Source: Dendrolimus kikuchii
Lineage: Eukaryota; Arthropoda; Insecta; Lepidoptera; Lasiocampidae
Direction: 5' to 3'
NCBI GenBank assembly: GCA_019925095.2
Contig: CM034392.1
Coordinates: forward strand, 15,014,387 to 15,078,386
DNA length: 64,000 bases
Part shown: positions 55,386 to 64,000 of the stretch, in pieces
Numbering within the stretch: the first letter of the stretch is position 1
How the letters are laid out: the number at the start of each line of letters is the position of its first letter
Translations under genes and position numbers: made by a program
Notes under the pieces: generated by a model
Seen by the model: the letters and a program-made list of their open reading frames with translations, nothing else
Told to the model about the DNA's origin: nothing
The model's database searches: none

Positions 55386-56346
55386 TATGTATGTAACATA
55401 CCTACATACGCTGTGAATGAAATATAATTTAAAGAAAATGCTTCCTATGTACGTGGAAAATGAATTCTCTAGTATCGATTGTATTGTCTTTCTATACCAA
55501 AACACAAGAAAAAATATGTGTGGTACCTTCTAGTACTATTCGTATTAGGGGCTAATTCAGATTTACAAATACTCTTTATTATAAAAAATTATAAAAAAGT
55601 AAGACAGTTAATTGTCATAAATACTATAAAATATTGTAATGGTCGTCTATTTTAGAGCGCGATTTTCATTCCTAGTGTTAAATAGAAAAATATTTCTAAA
55701 TTAGAATCATTAATTGATGACGTATAGAATATGTAATGATTATAACAAAGAACACCACAAATTGTAATTTTATTTACAAAGTAAGTTAAGGAGAGTAAAG
55801 TATCATGTTTTAAACAATTTAGCATGTAAGGTAATACTTTGTAAATGATGCACGAGTATGACGCAATGTCCGTGGAAGCTCATCACGAACTGCCCATGCT
55901 AGTGCCTTGCAATTCTTTAAGTTTTGCCTATAAATAACTATTAATAGATGCCGACCACGAAAAGCAATCTCACAGGATGGCAGTTAAGAGCCTTCAGCTT
56001 ATTTTATAACGTAACTCATTAATAAGTTGAAAGACAAAACGGGGAGAAATGCATCGAACGACAGACTGCATAGGGTCCGTTCTTGAATATATAGAACAGG
56101 AGACGAGAGGCTTGACAACATTGTACAATTATTGCTAATCACTTATATGCGATAATACATTCTTTTATATTTTGTCGTTATACGCATCATCGATCAAAAA
56201 GATAATTATGCATTTTAAGCTTAAAAGTAACTATTGTAAACCTGTTTCCCTTATCCATACAGTTTTTTAAAGACTTTATAGCATAGTTCGTCAAGATAAA
56301 AAAAACCAACAAAACTCACCTTCAAATGTGTATATTTATATAACTA
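55386..56346. other. AT-rich stretch, nothing recognised
   Basis: No element recognised. Confidence 0.4.
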
Positions 56347-56553
56347 CTAGCTGTCCCGGCAGACGTTGTTCTGCCCTGAAGAAATACAATTTAGAACCCG
56401 ATTGCAGCGCCACCTACCGGGTCCAATTGTGAATCTAAACCATCCTCGAATCCACTTGAACACACACAAAAAAAATCATTTAAATCGGTCCAGCCGTTTA
56501 GGAGGAGTTCACTGTCAACACACATACAAAAGAATTATGTAGGTATATAAAGA
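56347..56553 (-). mobile_element. Non-autonomous Helitron (Lep1-like), 207 bp
   Basis: Plus reading starts CTAGCTGTCCCGGCAGACG and ends GTATATAAAGA, with A (56346) and T (56554) outside. Counterpart of 37744-37949 (206 bp). Confidence 0.85.
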
Positions 56554-57616
56554 TGGAGATATATTGTGAAATATCTTTGTTATTTATAATACCTACTTTT
56601 TGACATCGGTACGGCAAGAGTCAATATTATTGATAAATAAATGCAATCTCCTAATTTAATACTGACTTCTTCGATTATATACTTGTCCAAAGACTGACTT
56701 GATGCAAAACTTATCACTAACATTTTTGTACAAGCTATATCGATAGTCATCATTTGGATACTTTTCAAAAGGAAAAGTTCCAAGGACTACGCAAACTATT
56801 TTTCCGTAAATGACGTAGACTTCCTTCTACACGTTTACGAGTATTTTCCTGCCTCTTAAATACCAGGTAAAAAAGTAAGAATTTATATCGTTACCTTATA
56901 TTACTCATTCATCTGTTTATACCTAAATGCGTAAGGACGTCAAAATGTCTGAAACAGTATTTCAGGCAAAGTGTATAAGACTTCTCCATTAACTTTGAAA
57001 TTCCTTAAGAACCCACTTTATCCCTAAGTGCTTTCGTAATGATAAAACTTTTCTACAATATAAAATTATAAAAGTGCCGTTGTTATACATTAAACACATT
57101 TTACAAAACGAAATCTCAAGTTCAGCCTCAGATAAATGGAAATATATATCCAGTGGAAACTGTTCCACTTTTATCCGTAGGTACTAGGATCTGTACTAAT
57201 TCCACTATTTAATACTTGCTAAGTTTTCGTAATGCATTGCGATGCAATTAGCATCCTATTCCAAAATCGGCTTCCTTTAGCCGGTCTAGCTAGCTGTTAG
57301 TCTGTAATCTATTTCTATGTTTTTTAAAACAACGGGTCTTCATAGTTTAAAAAACACGTTAGTTGTTAAAAAGCCTTTGACTAAGCGATGACCTACGCAA
57401 CGAACGACATTTCGGAGGTTAGCTATGAGAGAGACGACTGTCGCTTCGCTCACAGCGGCAGTTAAAAATTAAAACGGCATATTTTAATACGATTTTCGCT
57501 TATAGACCGCATACCAATTTTGCTTGGTGTGGCTATTGAGAAAAGATTTCAAAATTTATTTTGGGAAAAATATCATTAAAAATTAAGGAAAAGTAATTTC
57601 AGACACTTATGTAGGT
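56554..57616. other. AT-rich stretch, nothing recognised
   Basis: Nothing recognised before the LINE target duplication. Confidence 0.4.
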
Positions 57617-57630
57617 AACATAAAAGTGTC

Positions 57631-58135
57631 TTTTTTCCAGGGGAAATCCGCTTGAGGACAAACTGCCACGGGGGAAGCGCGGTGGGGCGTGTGGGATTCG
57701 CCCCACGGGGTAGCACTACCGCAGGAATGTTATTGCCACACCGCGGTTGGAGATACCCACTAAAACCCCTGGTAGTTCCTCGTTGCGTCCCATCTCCGGG
57801 CTGTGGGCTCGCTCACGCATTCACCTCTAGCTCGGACGGACGATGGCCGGCCCAGTCGCGGGCTGGCCCCTCCATTGTAAGCTGGAGAACTGGGCTTCTC
57901 CGACTACCTCGGATCTCACCACGAGATAAGAGGGGGCGCACGAGTCGGTTCGCGTCCCTCCTCTCCGGCCTTTGTGTACGAGGGACCTGATTCCCCTACA
58001 GGTCCCCCGCACGGCCGTAGTCTAGGGCAGTGGGAGGTCGTCGTTCACGACCCTCCGTCGCCGCCGCTGGTTTTGGCGGGGGGAGAGTCTGCTGGTCTGC
58101 TCCCTGTCCCGCTCCGCCGCCTCCTGAAGGGTCTT
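57631..58135 (-). mobile_element. R1-type LINE 3' tail with 14-bp target duplication
   Basis: Six Ts (minus poly(A)), then CCAGGGGAAATCCGCTTGAG, GAGATACCCACTAAAACCCC and a GC-rich body to 58135. Flanked by AACATAAAAGTGTC (57617-57630) and AACACAAAAGTGTC (58136-58149), one mismatch. Same LINE tail family as the nested copy at 13660-14040. The 112-codon plus-strand frame here is antisense and not a gene. Confidence 0.85.
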
Positions 58136-58149
58136 AACACAAAAGTGTC

Positions 58150-58618
58150 TGAAATTACGAAATCCAACCTAAGTTATCCCTTGCCTTTATAGAAATTTCT
58201 GGATTTTATATTATATTTGGTACATGGGCAGGTAGGTACTTGTACTTATACAAAACTATTAAACTCATCCCTATCCTTAGGTTCTTATTTAACAAATATC
58301 TATTTTACCTCTTGGTGCCTAAATCGCTGAACGGATCATAATTTACCTTAGCCAAGAGTGTTCCAGGGTTTCAGATGCATTTTTACTTCACACAGGAATA
58401 ATACGCCGATAAAGTCGTGGCAAAGAGCAAGTCTCTTTAATATTGGCAAGTTGTTCAATATTCGATTTATAGAGAACGTAACGTAGGCAAGGAATACTAG
58501 TTAAACAATATTTCGTTTCTCATACATTAAATTTAAAAAAAAAATATGAAACGTTTTTTTTATATTCATTAGATTATGGAAGTGAAACTTCTTTAGAATT
58601 GTTGTGATTTGAAACTCG
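58150..58618. other. AT-rich stretch
   Basis: AT-rich. Contains a splice-acceptor-like tract (CGTTTTTTTTATATTCATTAG, about 58553-58573) just upstream of the next open frame. Confidence 0.35.
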
Positions 58619-58849
58619 ATGAAACGAAAAAGCGACACTAAAAATAGAAAAACACATAAACCTATAAGATTAAGCCTGCGAGTGAATGCGATACGAGATT
58701 TACATTGTGCAGCACAGATTAGAAAGTCAGTAAGACCGATGATTAAACATAGGTCCATTTTGGACCGAAATAAACCTAAAAAAAGTAAACTTCAAGTGAT
58801 GCTCGAGAAGTTTCTTTTGAATTATAATATGTTGACGGATGTAGGCTAA
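58619..58849 (+). CDS. Hypothetical basic 76-residue protein
   Basis: ATG at 58619 and TAA... TAG-type end at 58849 (last residues MLTDVG). The product is rich in lysine and arginine (MKRKSDTKNRKTHKPIRLSL, MIKHRSILDRNKPKKSK), with no membrane segment or cysteine pattern. An in-frame TGA lies 12 bases before the ATG. A polyadenylation signal AATAAA follows about 20 bases after the stop (near 58868), and an acceptor-like tract lies about 45 bases upstream. No repeat ends enclose it and no family is recognised. It could be a terminal exon, a small retrocopy or chance. Confidence 0.25.
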   Translation: MKRKSDTKNRKTHKPIRLSLRVNAIRDLHCAAQIRKSVRPMIKHRSILDRNKPKKSKLQVMLEKFLLNYNMLTDVG

Positions 58850-58930
58850 AGGAATTATATTTATATTAATAAAAGTTAGAGAACAATTATCTGTGAGTAT
58901 ATTCTTTGAAGTTTCACCTCACATACACAA

Positions 58931-59218
58931 TTTTTTTATAGATAAATACCTGGGCTTATTATCAATAAGTATTTTTAAAAAGGTTTTTAAATACAAGCTT
59001 TTGAGATCCTGGATATCATGTAGCCGCAGAGTGCTAGCCAAGATAAGTAAAGCGAGCCCAAACACGACGGGTCTATCTTGTTTAGTACAGGAGTTCCTAT
59101 GGCCACCTTCCGACTCCATCATCAGATCAGCTCCATGGTACCATATTATTGCATTCTCACGCGATATACATATGCGTGGATTTTTTTTTTATAGATAAAT
59201 ACCTGGGCTTATTATCAA
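58931..59218. repeat. 253-bp-period segment flanked by 35-bp perfect direct repeats
   Basis: 58931-58965 and 59184-59218 are identical (TTTTTTTATAGATAAATACC, then TGGGCTTATTATCAA). The segment between contains TTCCGACTCCATCATCAGAT, then CAGCTCCATGGTACCATATT, wording common in lepidopteran repeats. A T run precedes the right copy. Confidence 0.8.
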
Positions 59219-61242
59219 AAATATAACAAAACAATTTTAACCTTCTTAAATATATAACAGAACATACAGGGTTACCTAAACTGTTTGTTATTTGCTTTTA
59301 ACAATGTTAACTATAATTGCGCGACTAATGTTTTTTTCATAGGAATCAACATCAAGGCATGTTAATGAAGGGTAAAAGCAATAGACTTAGTAAGCTTGTA
59401 TAATATTACCTCATGCCGTCATTTGTTTTTTAAAATCGTGTCCGCCGAGGCCTTCCTCGCGCGGTTTCGATCACAAAAACCACCAAAATGCTTACCGGAT
59501 GAGCTAACCCGCCCCGTCCCAGCGCACGACTCATTGATTACCATGTAAAAAATTCAATCATCGACCAAAATTAATAATTCTAACAGCAACGAATTTTTAC
59601 ATTCCAACAAAATATCCTTTGCGCGTAATACACTAAACCGCGGAACTTGAAATTGCGCATAAAATAATAAATCTCTTTAGTCATCGGTTATTATTTTTAT
59701 TAATTTTAATTTAAGAAAACGAAACAAAAACAAAAGTATTACCGATCATTCTGATGATTAATCGAAAATACTTAATGCGTAAAAAAAACCTATATTGTTA
59801 CTTTTGTTTTTCTACCGCAATGGGTTTAGAGTGAACCCTAGAAATGATCGCAGAGATGATTCATAAAACCATTGTGCGATAATTGTGATGTAGACAGAAA
59901 ACGGATGTTGTTTAAACAGGTAAGCTGATGTCAACAGCCATGACGTCCATGAAATGTTTAATCTTATCATAAAAAGCTCATAACTTTTATTACAATAGAA
60001 AATCTTGAAAAATATAATAAAACGCTGGTGAATAATAGATTTATAATTATGCAATAAATTTGCAAAACGACGTCATTTATCGATCGCCGCCAATGAACTG
60101 GTATTAACTGTTAGAAAAAAACTGTCAATGTAAATATAGGCGAAGTGTTGATACGAAAAGCAATACAAGGTTAAAGATCAGATATAAAGTATAAAAATGG
60201 TACTATTATTAAGTCTATATTTTTAATAGAATTTATTGATAATGATTTAGATACTTTCCTATAAAGATTTACAGATGATTATCCCAATATTTATCACCTT
60301 TAAAATTCACCTTATTTGGTCTATAATTTGGGAAACATTACCATGCGGCAATGAGGCAACGCGGACAACCTTTGGGAAACGCTGACAGTGCAGCGTTCTG
60401 GGACTAACTTTCCTACTTTAATTAAAATTTTATTTGGATAATATAATTTCTTTTTAGCTTCTACATCATTTCTAGGATTTACTTATGGTTTTGTTCCTTT
60501 TTAGTCTTGGTCGTCTTTGTTATTTTAAGTATTGCTCTGCACGATTTGTGCGTCTATTCAATGTCAAGTATTTATTATAGTATTAAGGTTTTAGAATAAT
60601 TTTCAAGCAAATCCCTGAGACAAATTATAGGTGTTTGTCCGATGCCAAACGAAAGAGCCCTTGTGGCTACTCACAATACCACATATCAAACCTATTTGGA
60701 CATCAACCTTTATTATGTCATTTTTTAATTTAAATGTTTCTTTTTCTTTGTTTTTCTAGCTGTCATTATGGTTTTCAATAATAATGCATTACACGCTATA
60801 TTTTCCTTTAATTTAACTTCATATTAAATACATATAGTTTTATATAACTATTGTTCACTTAATGACGAAGACAACTAGCAAGTGAGTGTCTACATTTTGC
60901 AGTAGGTATTCATAGTTAAAAGGATAAGAACGAGTCAGTAATTATGCAACTAGTGTATAATTTTATACACTCCTGTAGGCATAAGCAATAACTAATACGT
61001 TGTTAAAAAGTAGTCATAAGTTAGTTTCCAGTTACTAGTTTTAAAGTAAGTTTTCTAAATATATAGATAGTAAGATAAACCTGTAGTAGAAAAAAGTTTT
61101 CATGGTATCCTGTAGAAATATATTAGAAACACAATAGATTAAGAAACAAATGTATTAGTAAAGACCCTCTTTCCTGCCTTAAAAAAGAGGAGAGGCGATA
61201 TAAATAAATAAAAATAATAAAAAGACGATTGTTTACTTTTAA
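59219..61242. other. Long unassigned stretch
   Basis: About 2 kb. 59440-59530 is GC-richer (GAGGCCTTCCTCGCGCGGTT) without an open frame. An 18-bp palindrome GTGTATAATTTTATACAC lies at about 60953-60970. Otherwise AT-rich. Confidence 0.35.
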
Positions 61243-61380
61243 CTAGCACTAGAGTTTTCCGCGTGAAAAAATTGCATCGTGTTTTCCGTAGATTCTAGAC
61301 TATTCCAGTTTCTTTTAAATAGCTTCAATGTTCAGACAAGGCATATTTAGAATTTTGAAATATTATAGATAGATTTTAGG
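61243..61380 (-). repeat. Helitron-like repeat, short
   Basis: CTAGCACTAGAGTTTTCCGC, then ATTGCATCGTGTTTTCCG and TAGCTTCAATGTTCAGACAA; end near TATTATAGATAGATTTTAGG. Confidence 0.5.
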
Positions 61381-61994
61381 TCAACCAAAATCTTTCTCAA
61401 TAATAGACTACGGAGGCGGTCGGTATAAATTATTTTTCACTGCAACTTATATTAATTAATTTTGATTGATGCCATAAGGTTTATGATGAGGGCACATGCG
61501 GAAGATCAGTGTTATGCAAATAAGGGATCCATCAATACAGCTTTATACATCGGGTTGCCGCGACCAGTGTAGGTACAGTTATCCCCATAAACCGGCGTCG
61601 TAACATTAAATTAGCTAATAAACTTGTAATCAATTAAATGTGGTCACAACTCTAGTGTTATTTAACTTTACGTGCTAGGGTAGTTTCAATAAAAATTCGG
61701 ACGGTTTCTATTCTTCTTTAAGTACCGACCTCTGTGATGCATTGGTCTAAGTGTTATTCTGCTTGTTTCACTAGAACCCACACTTTCTGTTTACCAATCT
61801 TTGTTTCAAACAGACAGGCTTCCCAGCTTATGGAAAGTAGTTATCGTCACCTATAGACGTTAACAACATCAAGGGTGAAGCTAACACGTTGTCAGCCTTT
61901 AGGATGGGATAAGAAAGATGGAATAAGGGGAGAAGAAGTACCCATACGATGCCCCATCGGAACTCTCACTCAATGCACGAAACACGTTTTTTTA
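61381..61994. other. Unassigned, with a degraded retroposon tail
   Basis: 61812-61885 resembles the minus-strand retroposon tail (AAACAGACAGGCTTCCCAGC, then TATGGAAAGTAGTTATCGTC). The rest is unrecognised. Confidence 0.4.
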
Positions 61995-62280
61995 TTTTTT
62001 TTATTGTAGGAGTTCAGCAGACAGGCAGGTGGCCCACTTGATGAAAAGCGGTTACCATCGCCTATGGACATTTGCAACACCAAAGCTGCTACAAATGCGC
62101 GGCTGCTCTCTTAAGGGAGACTGGAACCTGGTCACTAATGCCGGAACACAACATAAGGTTGTTATGACAGCATACTCTAGACCAGGGGTGGTCGCCATCC
62201 AGTCGAGCAAATATCCTACCACCTGGCTGTGGGTTGTTTTGTCGCCTCTTACGACTGGCTGCCCGGCCGCAGGAAATAAG
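61995..62280 (-). mobile_element. CR1/SINE-type retroposon, near full length (minus)
   Basis: T-rich start, GAGTTCAGCAGACAGGCAGG, AGCGGTTACCATCGCCTATG, ending TGGCTGCCCGGCCGCAGGAA. The 99-codon plus-strand frame across it is not a gene. Confidence 0.75.
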
Positions 62281-62518
62281 ATTAGTATAACGCTAACCGT
62301 TTCACGTCGATATTCTGTGAGAGCGTAGTATCACACCGATCTTACCGACCCTAAGAGCTATGATCATGATAATGATTCCAGCATGGCTCCACCATGTAAT
62401 TTTTGTAAACGAAGTTGCAATTATATGTTTTGGGCCAAATTAGTTTTTCTTATTTTGCGGTTTGACATTCGTCCATAGAAATTGATCCTTACAAACTACA
62501 TTATGATTTGGTGTATAT

Positions 62519-63272
62519 TGTTACGTGCAAGCGGAGGTACACACTTGGGATTGGAAGGAAACACCAGTTCTTTCAAGTAACGCTTTTATTGACTTACACA
62601 GCCGCACGTAAGATCTCTCCGCAAGGGTTGCCCCTATACGCACGACTAACGACCTCACCGTCCCGACGATAAGGTGTCTCACTCACAATACCGTCGCCGA
62701 TATTGCGCAGACCACCTCCTGCTACTGCAGTGCTCCCCTCCGATATTACCGCGTGTAGCTCGCTTTTGGTTCGTCTCTCGAACTACGCTACACTCCTCCT
62801 TCACTCAACTGTCCACTAAACTTGTCACTAAATTTACCACTGTCTTCTATTAAACTTCTCTTCCAACTCTTCCGTATCGCACTTGTCATTTCGCTGTCTT
62901 AAACATAACTCAACTCTAGACTGCCCGGTAGGCGCGCCTTACGCTGCTTATATACCCGGGAGAATCTTCTGGAACCCATAATTTCGATCTTCTTTTCGTT
63001 ATTCTTTTATTTGCTATCCATCCCTTTCTATACATCTATCTATCTCGTGTCTTTTCCTTCCCGAACCATCTAATCTAGAACTTTTGTTCATCATCTATCT
63101 CTTTCTAACATCTATCTATCTCTGTCTTTTTCTTCCCGAACTTTCTATTCTAGAACTTTCGTTTATCGTCTATCCCTTCCTAACATGTATCTCTCCTTGT
63201 CTTTTCTTTCCAGAATTTTCTCGCTTTTTCTAAAAGTTCTTTAACTAGATGGTTCCACCATCATTTGCCACA
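62519..63272 (-). mobile_element. Solo LTR, Gypsy-like (712-bp family), inverted copy
   Basis: Plus reading starts TGTTACGTGCAAGCGGAGGT and ends ATCATTTGCCACA. ATAT on both sides (62515-62518 and 63273-63276). 754 bp; longer than 6159-6870 because a block around TCTTTCTAACATCTATCTAT is present in extra diverged copies. Confidence 0.8.
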
Positions 63273-63628
63273 ATATAATACAGATATGTGTTTGTTTCAA
63301 AACCAGCTGAATCGCTTCGTGATAAGGGTAATTGGTTTTTCGAAAATCTGCTGATACCACTTTTCTTTTCGTCAAAATCGGCCTTGAGACTGCGTTGAGA
63401 GTTTTTCACTATTTCATATACTTTAAGATTTAGCCCTGAAGGCCCACTTCAAAACTTCAATCTTTTTTCCTAAAAATGAAATATGAAATATTTCTATAAA
63501 AAACGTGATATTTTCTACGGGATATGAGCATGACATTAAAATTATGTTTTATCTATTAAAGTGTTTTAATCAAAATTACCTCAGATCTCAAAAACTACCC
63601 AATGGATCCTGTTCAATCTATATAGATA
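63273..63628. other. AT-rich stretch, nothing recognised
   Basis: Nothing recognised. Confidence 0.4.
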
Positions 63629-63758
63629 GAGATCCCAGTCACCCCAGACTTACGTGATTTTAGGAAAGATGAAATTTTTAGGATCGATAGTTTAATATAA
63701 ACTTAGAAAGGAATGGATACTCGCTAAGCTGAAAGCGGAGCCGTTTTTCAGGTAGTAG
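63629..63758 (+). repeat. Single-arm fragment of the fold-back family
   Basis: GAGATCCCAGTCACCCCAGA through CGCTAAGCTGAAAGCGGAGC and TTTTTCAGGTAGTAG, matching the outer about 130 bp of 32014-32465. No second arm follows within the window. Confidence 0.8.
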
Positions 63759-64000
63759 CTTTCGTTTCTTTCCAAACTTTCGTCTTTATAATATAATATT
63801 AGTAAATATAGATCTTCATTTTTTTTATATCTCAATAACATGTTTTAGACGGCGATCATTAATTTTATTTTTTTCTAGATTTCATGACACTATGCCGTAT
63901 ATAGTAGGTATTTAAAAATGAACACAGACAAACGGACGGATAATTAAAACGATTGGAGAATTTGTTGCTGTTTTTGCTAAAGTCGCTAGGGAACCCGAAA
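63759..64000. other. AT-rich stretch, nothing recognised
   Basis: Nothing recognised up to the window edge. Confidence 0.4.

Noticed and set aside
57652..57990. 112-codon plus-strand frame
   Set aside because: Antisense to a GC-rich LINE 3' tail bounded by a target duplication.
62029..62328. 99-codon plus-strand frame (similar frames at 12936-13235, 31571-31819 and 49956-49687)
   Set aside because: All are the same strand of one dispersed non-coding retroposon; similarity comes from the repeat.

Overview
The window looks like AT-rich intergenic or intronic DNA from a moth or butterfly (Lepidoptera). Evidence: Helitrons with short TC...CTAG ends inserted between A and T, tRNA-headed SINEs with LINE-type tails, maT (DD37D) and mariner (DD34D) transposons, BEL/Pao and ATAT-targeting LTR elements, and R1-, R4/Dong-, RTE- and Jockey/CR1-like LINEs. 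No host gene can be called with confidence. Almost every long open frame is a transposable-element remnant. No rRNA, true tRNA gene, operon or CRISPR array was seen.

Layout. 1-1682: AT-rich, one degenerate repeat. 1683-5052: internally deleted BEL/Pao element (minus) with 150-bp LTRs and a CCTT duplication. 5053-9016: RT remnant, solo LTR in an AT microsatellite, tRNA-SINE, Helitron, fragment of a LINE with a restriction-like endonuclease, second solo LTR, second SINE. 9036-11621: 5'-truncated LINE with a fully open 477-codon RT frame and poly(A), then maT copy 1. 12893-16400: R1-type LINE with RNase H (minus), carrying a nested LINE tail. 17428-18707: mariner with one stop codon in the transposase frame. 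22890-25212: second R1-type LINE (plus). 25259-29500: Helitron-like repeats and a LINE tail. 29592-30652: maT copy 2 with its own insertion. 31247-34375: SINE-like retroposons, a 1.2-kb fold-back element with a Helitron in its loop, RTE-type LINE ends. 38375-41922: a solo LTR split by a 3-kb LINE. 42205-45101: a 2.9-kb segment bounded by 100-bp, 99% identical inverted repeats. 51155-52715: Helitron-like element carrying a GGTAG-type minisatellite with a 196-bp higher-order repeat. 55139-64000: two Helitrons, a LINE tail with 14-bp target duplications, a 35-bp direct-repeat pair, a retroposon, a third solo LTR and a fragment of the fold-back arm.

How the parts relate. This is a record of nested insertions rather than a working gene set. 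Four nestings are readable: LINE into LTR; Helitron into fold-back; RTE/SINE tail into maT; LINE tail into a LINE zinc-finger region. All three LTR insertions share a 4-bp ATAT duplication. The best, still weak, candidates for non-transposon coding DNA are a 76-codon basic frame with a downstream AATAAA (58619-58849), a 55-codon frame with a good start context (36842-37009) and GC-rich islands at 20184-20520, 50320-50590 and 53960-54260.
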